A stretch of 64,000 bases of DNA from an uncultured Clostridia bacterium (GTDB lineage Bacteria > Bacillota > Clostridia > TANB77 > CAG-508), in assembly GCA_944392455.1 (NCBI GenBank), contig CALXWP010000005.1, forward strand, positions 49,407 through 113,406. Direction: 5' to 3'. The position numbers and the translations under genes were made by a program. This document shows positions 27,122 through 34,154 of the stretch, one piece after another. The notes beneath the pieces were generated by a model that was given only the letters and a program-made list of their open reading frames with translations, made no database searches and was not told where the DNA came from. Positions within the stretch are counted from its first letter, which is position 1, and every line of letters starts with the position of its first letter.

Positions 27122-28066
27122 ATGGAAATAATAGAGTATAAGATAGAAAAATTAAATATAGATGATCTAAAAGAAGTATTAGAACTGGTAAGAGAAGTAT
27201 TTATGGAGTTTGAAGCCCCAGATTATAATATAGAAGGAGTAAATAGTTTCTTTAAATTTGCTAATTATGAAACTTTACTAAAAAAACTAGATGAAGATTT
27301 AGAAATCTTTGCCTCAAAACATGATAATAAGATTGTAGGAATGATAGCTGTTTCAGAATATAAACATATTACTTTACTTTTTGTTGATAAAGAGTATCAA
27401 AGAAAAGGTATTGCTACAAAATTAATAAATAGAGTAAAAGAACATTGTATAAAAAATAATAAAAACTTAGAATATATGACAGTTAATTCATCTCCTTATG
27501 CTAAAAACTTTTATCATAAATTGGGTTTTAAGGATACAGATTTAGAAAGAGAAGTAGATGGAATAAAATTTACACCAATGAAAATGATACCATATACATT
27601 TATACAATATAATGAAAAATATTTTGATAAACTATATTTGATGAAAAAAGAGTGTTTTAAATGGTATGTAGAAAAAATTTATGGACCATGGGATGATAAT
27701 GTTCAAATTGAATTTTTTAATAAATTAATAGAAGAACATAAATCTGATATAAAAGTTATAAAATGTAGAGATGAAATAATAGGAATGTATACAAACTATT
27801 TAATAGATGTAGAAAAAGATGAAAGAAAATATATTGAGGATGAAATAAATCTATTTTATATAGATAAAAAATATCAGAATAGTGGTATAGGAAAAAACAT
27901 TTTAGTTAATCAATTAATAGAAGATAAGATTAAAAATATTAATACAGATTTACAAGTATTTAAAGAAAATCCGGCAAGATTTTTATATGAAAAAGTGGGT
28001 TTTGAAATTTATGAAGAAACTAAAACACATTATAAAATGAAAAGAAAGGTGATAAAAAATGAATAA
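27122..28066 (+). CDS. Tandem GNAT N-acetyltransferase
   Basis: The 314-residue product is two GNAT modules in a row. The first (residues 1-150) has the acetyl-CoA loop LLFVDKEYQRKGIATKLI and FYHKLGFKD; the second (about 150-314) has LFYIDKKYQNSGIGKNIL and FLYEKVGFEIYEE. The second Q-x-x-G-x-G loop reads QNSGIG, so both could bind acetyl-CoA. The acceptor is unknown. GAGGTG precedes ATG 27122. It overlaps the methyltransferase gene by 8 nt and opens a five-gene run of small-molecule-modifying enzymes. Confidence 0.85.
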   Translation: MEIIEYKIEKLNIDDLKEVLELVREVFMEFEAPDYNIEGVNSFFKFANYETLLKKLDEDLEIFASKHDNKIVGMIAVSEYKHITLLFVDKEYQRKGIATKLINRVKEHCIKNNKNLEYMTVNSSPYAKNFYHKLGFKDTDLEREVDGIKFTPMKMIPYTFIQYNEKYFDKLYLMKKECFKWYVEKIYGPWDDNVQIEFFNKLIEEHKSDIKVIKCRDEIIGMYTNYLIDVEKDERKYIEDEINLFYIDKKYQNSGIGKNILVNQLIEDKIKNINTDLQVFKENPARFLYEKVGFEIYEETKTHYKMKRKVIKNE

Positions 28067-28844
28067 AGTGGAAAAAATATTAAATGACTATTATAATGAT
28101 TATGACGAAGATTCTAGATTAATTCGTGATAAAGCACACATGGTCGAATATATAACTACAACAAAATACATAGAAAAATATCTGAAAAAAGGAGATAGAA
28201 TATTAGAAATAGGGGCAGGTACTGGTAGATATTCTATTAATTATGCAAAAATGGGATATAAAGTTGATGCTGTAGAATTAGTAAATAAGAATCTAGAAAT
28301 ATTAAGAAGTAAAATAACAGATACAATGGATATTAATGCTATTCAAGGTAATTGTGTGAATTTAAATATGTATGGTGATAATACATTCGACATTACTTTA
28401 GTACTTGGACCATTATATCATTTATATGATGAAGTTGATATAAATAAAGCAATAAGTGAAGCTGTAAGAGTAACTAAGAAAAATGGAAAAATATTTATTG
28501 CATATATTACAAATGATGCAGTAGTATTATCATATGGGTTAAGAAAAGGAAACATGAAAAGGTTAAAACAATTATGTGATGAAAATTGGAATATTAAAAA
28601 GATTCCAGAAGAAATATTTGCATCATATAAAGTAAGTGATTTTGATAAATTAATTGAAAAATATAGTATAAAAAAATTAGAAACAATTGCAGCAGATGGA
28701 GTATCACAAAATATGCCAGACTATATTAATAAATTAGATGATGAAGAATTTGATATATACATAGATTATCATTTGAAAACATGTGATAGAAATGACTTAA
28801 TTGGGTATAGTACTCATATTCTAGAAATTGTAGAAAAAATATAA
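28059..28844 (+). CDS. Class I SAM-dependent methyltransferase
   Basis: The 261-residue enzyme has motif I ILEIGAGTGRYSINYAKMGY, motif II VDAVELV, and FDITLVLGPLYHLYDEVD as motif IV, a Methyltransf_11/25-type layout. Small-molecule methylation is more likely than nucleic acid, given the lack of a recognition domain. GAAAGGTG inside the previous gene precedes the ATG, and the 8-nt overlap implies translational coupling with the acetyltransferase. Confidence 0.88.
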   Translation: MNKVEKILNDYYNDYDEDSRLIRDKAHMVEYITTTKYIEKYLKKGDRILEIGAGTGRYSINYAKMGYKVDAVELVNKNLEILRSKITDTMDINAIQGNCVNLNMYGDNTFDITLVLGPLYHLYDEVDINKAISEAVRVTKKNGKIFIAYITNDAVVLSYGLRKGNMKRLKQLCDENWNIKKIPEEIFASYKVSDFDKLIEKYSIKKLETIAADGVSQNMPDYINKLDDEEFDIYIDYHLKTCDRNDLIGYSTHILEIVEKI

Positions 28845-28890
28845 ATAAAAGTAATTATAAAATAATTATAAAAATAAAAGGGTGATGGAA

Positions 28891-29454
28891 ATGCCAAAAT
28901 TCATATTGATATGTGGACCACAAGCTGTAGGAAAAATGACAGTAGGTCAAGAACTTGCTAAAATTACTAATTTAAAGTTTATGCATAATCATGAGACAAT
29001 AGATCTTCCTTTAAAGTTTTTTGATTTTAAATCAGAACAAAGAAGAAAGCTTACTGATTTATTTAGATTTGCTATTTTTGAAGAAGTAGCAAAGAGTGAT
29101 TTAGAAGGTATGATATTTACCCTTATGTGGTGTTTTGAAAAACAAGAAGACTGGGAATGGGTAAATAAAATAAAGAAGATATACGAAAAAGAAAATGGTG
29201 AGTTTTATATAGTAGAATTAGAAGCAGATGTAGAAGAAAGATTAAAAAGAAATACTACTGAAAATAGGCTAAAAAATAAGCCAACTAAAAGAGATTTAGA
29301 ATTTAGCCAAAAAGAATTACTAAAATCAATTGAAAAACATAGATTAAATTCATATGAAGGAGAAATAAAAGATAAGAATTATTTAAAGATAAATAACACA
29401 AATATTTCAGCAGAGGATACAGCTAAATTGATTAAAGAAAAATTTAAATTATAG
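28891..29454 (+). CDS. P-loop kinase-like NTPase
   Basis: The Walker A is GPQAVGKMTVGQEL, with Met where most P-loops have Thr or Ser and Thr directly after, as in a known group of shikimate kinase-like proteins. MHNHETIDLPLKFFDF follows, then a VELEADVEERLKRN segment of the kind seen in nucleotide kinases. The length is 187 residues from ATG 28891, chosen over the in-frame GTG 28882 because AAAGGG lies at 28878-28883. The substrate is unknown. It is followed after 12 nt by the GNAT-DUF402 gene. Confidence 0.8.
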   Translation: MPKFILICGPQAVGKMTVGQELAKITNLKFMHNHETIDLPLKFFDFKSEQRRKLTDLFRFAIFEEVAKSDLEGMIFTLMWCFEKQEDWEWVNKIKKIYEKENGEFYIVELEADVEERLKRNTTENRLKNKPTKRDLEFSQKELLKSIEKHRLNSYEGEIKDKNYLKINNTNISAEDTAKLIKEKFKL

Positions 29455-29466
29455 GAGATGAGATTA

Positions 29467-30546
29467 ATGGAAAACAATCAAAATGTTAATAATAGATTAA
29501 AACTAGTATTTCCGTCTGAAGAATATAAAGATAAGATACAAGAATTTGTAGAGGAATTTAGAAAAAATGGAGAAAACATAATTCCGGGAAGCGGGGGATT
29601 GGATAGATTGCCAAGTTTTGAAGAATGGATACAGAAGATTAATGATGATCTATCTAAGGAAAAGGCAGAAGCAAAAGGAAGAGTTCAAGCAAAACAATAT
29701 ATAGCAATAAGAACTCATGATAATAAAATAATAGGAGTGACTCAATTACGATATAGACTAAATGAACATTTATATTATTATGGAGGACATATTGGAGATA
29801 GTATAAGGCCATCAGAAAGAAATAAAGGTTATAGTACAGAAATGATTGGACTAGTATTAGAAGAAGCTAAAAAATTAGGAATTGGAAATGTGCTTATGAC
29901 ATGTGATAAAGAAAATAAAGCTTCTGCAAGAACAATTATGAAAAACGGAGGAATTTTTGAAAACGAAGTTGAAAATGATGGAAAGATTACTCAAAGGTAT
30001 TGGATTAGTCTAAAGAAAAGATTTGCTGATGGAAGAAATAAATCTAATCATATATTAGAAAAAGAATATAAAAATATGAGAATAGATAATGAAGAATTCA
30101 AAGGAAATATTTCTTTATTAGATATTAAAAAAGTTAAATTTCCATGGTATGTAGATGAAGAAAAAAGATGTATTTTGGCAGATAATTTTAAATGGCTTGA
30201 AATATATCCTGATGGAGAAAATTATTGTTTAACTGTAATATATGATAATAAAGAAAATGTTTCTGAATGGTATTATGATATAGCAAGAAGAGTAGGAGAA
30301 GAAAATGGAATACCGTATGAAGATGATCTATATTTAGATGTAGTAATAGTTCCAGATGGAAGGATACATTTATTAGATAAAGATGAATTACAAGAAGCAT
30401 TTGAAAAAAGAGAATTAAGTAAAGAAGTTTATGATATGGCATACAGAGTAGCAAATAGATTAATAGAAAAATATAAATTAAAAGAAAATATAGAAGAATT
30501 AAATAAGTTTTCTAGAAAGTATTTAGAAATCTTAAAAAGGGGATGA
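29467..30546 (+). CDS. GNAT acetyltransferase fused to a DUF402 domain
   Basis: Residues 1-185 are a GNAT domain (YIAIRTHDNKIIGVTQLRYR, IRPSERNKGYSTEMI, ARTIMKNGGIFENE). Residues 200-350 match DUF402 (VDEEKRCILADNFKWLEIYP, EWYYDIARRVGEENGIPYED, DLYLDVVIVPDGRIHLLDKDEL). DUF402 proteins include nucleoside di/triphosphate phosphatases, and the acidic DLYLDV...D...LLDKDEL metal-binding pattern is retained. The start ATG 29467 follows AGGAGA by 8 nt. The fusion suggests sequential action on a nucleotide-linked compound. That is an inference. Confidence 0.8.
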   Translation: MENNQNVNNRLKLVFPSEEYKDKIQEFVEEFRKNGENIIPGSGGLDRLPSFEEWIQKINDDLSKEKAEAKGRVQAKQYIAIRTHDNKIIGVTQLRYRLNEHLYYYGGHIGDSIRPSERNKGYSTEMIGLVLEEAKKLGIGNVLMTCDKENKASARTIMKNGGIFENEVENDGKITQRYWISLKKRFADGRNKSNHILEKEYKNMRIDNEEFKGNISLLDIKKVKFPWYVDEEKRCILADNFKWLEIYPDGENYCLTVIYDNKENVSEWYYDIARRVGEENGIPYEDDLYLDVVIVPDGRIHLLDKDELQEAFEKRELSKEVYDMAYRVANRLIEKYKLKENIEELNKFSRKYLEILKRG

Positions 30547-30549
30547 AAA

Positions 30550-31116
30550 ATGAAATACATAAAAAAATTAGTAGGAGACAAGATATATTTATCTCCTAAG
30601 GTAAATAATGAAGAAGCTTTAGAAAAGCTTACTATATGGTTTAATGATTTTGATACAACAGATTATCTAGGTAAAAGTAATAGAATTGTAACATATGAAG
30701 ATGAAAGAAAATATTTAGAAGATAATACAAATGATGAATATTTATTTTTTATAGTAGAAAATAATACAGATAATTTAATTGGTACAATAGGTTTACATAA
30801 GATTAATCATGTACATGGAACATCTACACTTGGCATTTTTATAGGTGATCAAGAAGCAAGAAATAAAGGATATGGTTCAGAAGCAATTAAATTAATACTT
30901 GATTATGGATTTAATTATTTAAATTTGAATAATATTAGTCTAGATGTTTTAGAATTTAACAAAAGAGCAATTGCTTGCTATAAAAAGTGTGGATTTAAAG
31001 AATATGGCAGAAGAAGAAAAAGTAATTTTACAAATGGTAAATACTATGATAGAATAAGTATGGATATTTTAAAAGAAGAATTTAAAGAAAGCTATATAAA
31101 AAATAAAAATATTTAA
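30550..31116 (+). CDS. GNAT N-acetyltransferase, RimJ/RimL-SpeG-like
   Basis: The 188-residue single GNAT domain has GTIGLHKINHVHGTSTLGIFI, the acetyl-CoA loop QEARNKGYGSEAIKLIL, and the conserved NISLDVLEFNKRAIACYKKCGF. This arrangement is common to RimJ/RimL ribosomal-protein acetyltransferases and SpeG polyamine acetyltransferases; the substrate cannot be chosen from sequence. It begins 3 nt after the GNAT-DUF402 stop and is the last gene of the run. Confidence 0.88.
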   Translation: MKYIKKLVGDKIYLSPKVNNEEALEKLTIWFNDFDTTDYLGKSNRIVTYEDERKYLEDNTNDEYLFFIVENNTDNLIGTIGLHKINHVHGTSTLGIFIGDQEARNKGYGSEAIKLILDYGFNYLNLNNISLDVLEFNKRAIACYKKCGFKEYGRRRKSNFTNGKYYDRISMDILKEEFKESYIKNKNI

Positions 31117-31149
31117 ATTAAATATAAAATAAATTTATAAAATTTAGTT

Positions 31150-31399
31150 GTGTTTTAAAAAGAAACCAAGTAGCAATTTATAGTTACAAATAAAAGAGAG
31201 ATAGTGGTTGGTGAAAACTATTAGTATATAAATTTGTGAATTATATTTCTTATAATAACTAACGTGTAGCTACGAATAAGCTTAAAATGAGATAGTATAT
31301 TAAATTATAAAATAAATATATTTTTAGTTTAATATATTGTGAATAAAGGTGGTACCACGAGTCAATTCGTCCTTTAGTAGTGGATGAATTGACTTTTTT
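31150..31399 (+). promoter_or_regulatory. T-box riboswitch, specifier UAU (tyrosine)
   Basis: The T-box sequence AAGGTGGTACCACG is at 31346-31359 and a strong terminator (GTCAATTCGTCC pairing with GGATGAATTGAC, then Ts) at 31360-31398. In stem I, AAGAAA and CAATTTATA on the 5' strand face TATAAATTTG, then TGAAT, TAT (31242-31244), A, and TTTCTT. The specifier is therefore UAU, tyrosine, matching the synthetase downstream. The conserved AGAGAG and GGTTGGTG element is also seen near 31196-31212. Confidence 0.9.
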
Positions 31400-31420
31400 C
31401 AGTTTTAAGGAGGTGATGCT

Positions 31421-31519
31421 ATGACCAAATGGTTTAGAATGAAAACAATAATCCAAGGGTTCTTTTATGAAAATTCATATAATATAGTCAAAAATAAAAA
31501 TAGATTGGAGAGTATATAA
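31421..31519 (+). CDS. Short ORF between the tyr T-box and tyrZ
   Basis: A 32-codon ORF (MTKWFRMKTIIQGFFYENSY..., ending NRLESI) from ATG 31421 to TAA 31517-31519, directly behind AAGGAGGTGATG, the best ribosome binding site in this region. It stops 1 nt before the synthetase ATG, so the two may be translationally coupled. It has three aromatic residues in a row but only two Tyr codons. A small protein or a coupling leader is possible. Confidence 0.5.
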   Translation: MTKWFRMKTIIQGFFYENSYNIVKNKNRLESI

Positions 31520-31520
31520 T

Positions 31521-32687
31521 ATGAATAATTTAGAATTAATTAAACAAAAAGCAGTACAAATATTTTCAGAAGATGAGTTAGATGAAAAAATAAATAGTGG
31601 AAGAAAATTAGCAATTAAACTTGGAGCTGATCCTTCAAGACCAGATTTACATTTAGGTCACACAGTAGTTTTAAGAACATTAAAACATTTTCAAGATATG
31701 GGACATGAAGTTGTATTTGTAATTGGTGATTTTACTGGAATGATTGGAGATCCATCAGGAAAGAATAAAACAAGACCTCCTCTTACTTTTGAGCAAACAA
31801 GAAAAGCAGGAGAAACATATTTAAAACAAGTTACTAAAATATTAGATAAAGATAAAACAAGAATTGCATATAATTCAGAATGGTTATCCAAAATGGATTT
31901 TAAAGATGTAATAAATTTAACTAGTAAATATACTGTTGCAAGAATTTTAGAAAGAGATGATTTTAAAAATAGGTTTGAAAACAATTTACCACTTAGTATG
32001 CATGAACTTTTATATCCTTTAATGCAAGGATATGATTCAGTTGCTTTAAATGCAGATATAGAGATAGGTGGAACTGATCAAACATTTAATTTATTGGTAG
32101 GAAGAGAATTACAAAAAGATTATGGCCAGGAAAGACAAGTTGTAATTACATTTCCTCTTTTAGTAGGTTTAGATGGAAAAGAGAAAATGAGTAAATCTTT
32201 AGATAATTATATAGGTATAGATGAAGCTCCTGAAGTAATGTTTGAAAAGGCAATGAAAATACCGGATGATTGTTTATTTGAATATTTTAGATTAACAACT
32301 GATATTCCACAAGAAGAAGCTAAAAAAATAATTGATTCAAATATTGTAGAAGCTCATAGAGTTTTTGCAAGAGAAATAATAAGCATGTATCATGGAAAAG
32401 AATTTATAAATGATGCAGAAGAAAGGTATAATAGTGTGGCAAAAGGCGAAGTACCTGATAATATTAGTGAATTTAAATTAAGTAATGAAATAGAAGAATT
32501 ACCAATTTGCGATTTATTAGTAAAAATTAATTTTGCACAATCAAAGAGTGAAGCTAAAAGAATGATACAAGGTAATGGTGTAAGATTAAATAATGATATG
32601 GTAACTGACATTAATGAAATAGTAAAACTAAAGAATAAAGAGAATATAGTTAAATTTGGAAAAAATAAATTAGTAAAGATTATATAA
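31521..32687 (+). CDS. tyrZ: Tyrosyl-tRNA synthetase, TyrZ type
   Basis: Class I TyrRS of 388 residues with PDLHLGH (HIGH motif), KMSKS, IGGTDQTFNLLVGRELQ for tyrosine/ATP binding and a C-terminal S4 domain (QSKSEAKRMIQGNGVRLNN). KMSKS, rather than the KFGKT/KMGKT of TyrS, groups it with Bacillus TyrZ. It is governed by the UAU T-box. A second TyrRS of the other type is encoded on the minus strand at 56248-57456, so this organism has the same two-enzyme arrangement as Bacillus subtilis. Confidence 0.95.
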   Translation: MNNLELIKQKAVQIFSEDELDEKINSGRKLAIKLGADPSRPDLHLGHTVVLRTLKHFQDMGHEVVFVIGDFTGMIGDPSGKNKTRPPLTFEQTRKAGETYLKQVTKILDKDKTRIAYNSEWLSKMDFKDVINLTSKYTVARILERDDFKNRFENNLPLSMHELLYPLMQGYDSVALNADIEIGGTDQTFNLLVGRELQKDYGQERQVVITFPLLVGLDGKEKMSKSLDNYIGIDEAPEVMFEKAMKIPDDCLFEYFRLTTDIPQEEAKKIIDSNIVEAHRVFAREIISMYHGKEFINDAEERYNSVAKGEVPDNISEFKLSNEIEELPICDLLVKINFAQSKSEAKRMIQGNGVRLNNDMVTDINEIVKLKNKENIVKFGKNKLVKII

Positions 32688-32761
32688 AAAGAGCAAAAAA
32701 TAAAGATATTAAAATACAGAATAGATTTGACATTTCCTAAATAACGTAGTATACTAATAAT

Positions 32762-32847
32762 AGCTTTAAAGCAAATGTACTGTTTAAGTCAGCAGTAATC
32801 ATATAAACTAAGAATTAGGTGCGGTGAACCCTAGTTCTTATTTTTTT
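32762..32847 (+). ncRNA. Antitoxin-like antisense small RNA, locus 1
   Basis: Promoter TTGACA (32727-32732) and TATACT (32750-32755) with 17-nt spacing give an RNA of about 85 nt that ends in a strong terminator (32809-32847). No ORF of note. The segment 32784-32808 is a direct repeat, 22 of 25 identical, of 32967-32991, which is the start region of the minus-strand short ORF. The RNA is thus antisense to that ribosome binding site and start codon. Its terminator loop GCGGTGAAC is complementary to the loop of the toxin terminator. This is the layout of RNAII in par loci. Confidence 0.75.
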
Positions 32848-32883
32848 ATAAAAAATGAAGTATTGCGGTGAACAATACTTCAT
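32841..32883 (-). terminator. Terminator of the locus-1 toxin mRNA
   Basis: ATGAAGTATTG (32855-32865) and CAATACTTCAT (32873-32883) pair around CGGTGAA; on the minus strand a T run follows. The 7-nt loop plus its closing pair is complementary to the loop of the convergent small RNA's own terminator. Confidence 0.75.
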
Positions 32884-32895
32884 TTCGACTATGTA

Positions 32896-32985
32896 TTAGT
32901 CTTTACTGTCTTTTTCGTCCTTATTCTCAGATTGCCTATGAAGTAACTCTTGAATAAGTTTCTAAATTAAGTCAGCTGTTGTCAT
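32896..32985 (-). pseudogene. Inactivated 29-codon type I toxin-like ORF (UAG at codon 8)
   Basis: On the minus strand AAAGGAGG precedes ATG (32985-32983). The frame reads MTTADLI, then TAG (32964-32962), then KLIQELLHRQSENKDEKDSK and D before TAA. Ignoring the TAG it is exactly 29 codons, the same length as the ORF at 33834-33923, which has TGG (Trp) at codon 8; both share L6, I7, L10, I11, L14, L15, D23 and D29. A single TGG-to-TAG change explains the stop. Its promoter, TAGACA and TATAAT 17 nt apart (33049-33044 and 33026-33021), is intact. Read as a dead toxin with a surviving antitoxin RNA. Confidence 0.7.
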
Positions 32986-33148
32986 ATAAACCTCCTTTCT
33001 ACTTATAGGAAGGCTTGCTTATTATATAAAATTGTATAGGAAATGTCTATAAAATTTAAGAAAGATATGGAAATTAATGAAAAAAATAAAGATTATTAGA
33101 ACAACAATCTAACTTGACATAATTTCATATATTTGATAATATATGAAT

Positions 33149-33250
33149 AAGGGTCATCAAAATTCAAGAAGAATTCTGATGCGCTCTCAAAGTTTTTCAA
33201 TTGCCTCTAACTTTTCGAGCTTTAAAACTCGGATTGGTTAGAGGTTAATT
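33149..33250 (+). ncRNA. Putative structured RNA converging on the 33251-33553 gene
   Basis: TTGACA (33114-33119) and TAATAT (33137-33142), 17 nt apart, predict a transcript from about 33149. It contains two hairpins: CATCAAAATTC with GAATTCTGATG (33155-33181) and a long one pairing CCTCTAAC (33204-33211) with GTTAGAGG (33237-33244), with an inner CGAG/CTCG stem. A weak T-rich end (TTAATTTT) follows. No ORF. By analogy with its neighbours it could regulate the convergent gene, but no long complementarity to that gene's start was found. Confidence 0.45.
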
Positions 33251-33553
33251 TTATATGATAGTCAGGATACGATTGTATACCTGATAGATGTCTTTATCAT
33301 GTTGTACTTTTAGTAAATATGAGAAAAGCATATCTCTAATTTCTCTCATATCACTTTGAAATCTTAAAACTTGTTTCGTGGTGCCAAATAATTTAATGTA
33401 AAGAAAGTCTTTGATTAAACAATCAACTTCCTCAGTTATAAGGTCTCTTGAAATCTCCTTATCTATCTTTTCTACTTTTCTGTCCTCTAGCATTTTGATG
33501 TTTTTATATATTAAGCCTTTTATTAAAGGCAATCTTTCCATTTTTTTATCCAT
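33251..33553 (-). CDS. Small helical protein, unknown function
   Basis: The ATG (33553) is preceded on the minus strand by GAGGGAGG, and a promoter TTGAAT/TATAAT with 17-nt spacing lies about 150 nt further upstream (-10 near 33695), so the gene is likely real. The 100-residue product is predicted all-helical and charged (MERLPLIKGLIYKNIKMLED; DLITEEVDCLIKDFLYIKLF), without a recognisable DNA-binding motif, signal peptide or membrane segment. I do not recognise it. It lies between the two type I toxin-antitoxin loci with a small RNA convergent to it. Confidence 0.6.
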   Translation of the reverse strand: MDKKMERLPLIKGLIYKNIKMLEDRKVEKIDKEISRDLITEEVDCLIKDFLYIKLFGTTKQVLRFQSDMREIRDMLFSYLLKVQHDKDIYQVYNRILTII

Positions 33554-33755
33554 ATATAAATTCCTCCCTCACAAAATTAAAATTTAATTTAAAGTTTGTA
33601 TAGAGAGCTAACATCAAAATAACTTCCGTTACCGAATTTTAAATTACCCTATTCAATTTTAAACATAATGCTATATAAGCATTACAAGTAAATTATACCA
33701 TATTAATTTACATAATTCAAATTTAAGAAAATGATATAAAATATTTATAAATAGA

Positions 33756-33833
33756 TTGTAATTTTCTGGAAAATAAAGTATAATGTAAAAATCCTTTTCA
33801 TAAGGGAAATCCTTTATGAAGGAGGTGAGTAAT
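33756..33833 (+). promoter_or_regulatory. Promoter and self-pairing leader of the locus-2 toxin
   Basis: TTGTAA (33756-33761) and TATAAT (33779-33784) are 17 nt apart. The leader has CCTTTTCATAAGG followed 5 nt later by CCTTTATGAAGGAGG, so the ribosome binding site can be folded into a stem, as in the 5' stem-loop of par toxin mRNAs. The locus-1 leader has the same design (CCTTCCTA pairing with TAGAAAGG). Confidence 0.7.
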
Positions 33834-33923
33834 TTGTCATCTTATGAATTGATTTGGCGTCTAATTGTATTATTATTAATTAGTAATAATAATGAAGAAG
33901 ATAGCCAAAAAACTCAAGATTAG
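33834..33923 (+). CDS. Type I toxin-like membrane peptide, locus 2
   Basis: TTG 33834 follows GGAGGTGA by 6-7 nt and opens a 29-codon ORF (MSSYELIWRLIVLLLIS, then an Asn/Glu/Asp/Gln-rich polar tail). A single hydrophobic helix with a charged tail and this size are the hallmarks of Fst/Ldr-like type I toxins, although the sequence does not match the Fst consensus. The start codon region (33834-33849) is 15 of 16 identical to 34122-34137, which is transcribed in the opposite direction as a small RNA, so the RNA can cover the start codon. The minus-strand ORF at 32896-32985 is a homologue. Confidence 0.7.
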   Translation: MSSYELIWRLIVLLLISNNNEEDSQKTQD

Positions 33924-33936
33924 AGCAAGTCTAATC

Positions 33937-33968
33937 AAAGCGGTTTGGTCAACCGCTTTATTTTTATT
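33937..33968 (+). terminator. Terminator of the locus-2 toxin mRNA
   Basis: AAAGCGGTT (33937-33945) pairs with AACCGCTTT (33951-33959), then a T-rich run. The loop region GGTCAAC can pair over 7 nt with GTTGACC in the terminator loop of the antisense RNA. Confidence 0.8.
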
Positions 33969-33972
33969 GCAT

Positions 33973-34063
33973 AGGAAATTTCGCAAGAAATTTCCGGAGC
34001 AACAAGGTTAAGTTACCTTGTTTGTGCGTATTTGCGAAGCAAAACGCACATGTGGCGAAGCCA
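33973..34063. repeat. Cluster of four tandem hairpins
   Basis: Within 90 bp: GGAAATTTC/GAAATTTCC around GCAA (33973 on), ACAAGGT/ACCTTGT (from about 34001), a long TGTGCGT-TTTGC/GCAAA-ACGCACA stem around GAA (about 34021-34050), and GTGGC/GCCAC around GAA (about 34052-34064). Two loops are GCGAAGC, an unusually stable turn. The cluster fills the space between the toxin terminator and the antisense RNA terminator. Function unknown. Confidence 0.6.
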
Positions 34064-34085
34064 CTTTTCTTATAAAATTTGACAT

Positions 34086-34154
34086 AAAAAAAGAGATATG
34101 CGGTCAACATATCTCGAATAATTGTCATCTTATAAATAACTCTTTGCTTAAGCT
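34086..34154 (-). ncRNA. Antitoxin-like antisense small RNA, locus 2
   Basis: On the minus strand TTGACA (34189-34184) and TATACT (34166-34161), 17 nt apart, start an RNA of about 70 nt that ends at the hairpin GAGATATG/CATATCTC (34093-34115) followed by a T run. It contains the complement of TTGTCATCTTAT plus four more bases of the toxin start region (16 pairs, one of them G-U), and its terminator loop is complementary to the toxin terminator loop. The order, spacing and convergent orientation are the same as in locus 1. Confidence 0.75.
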
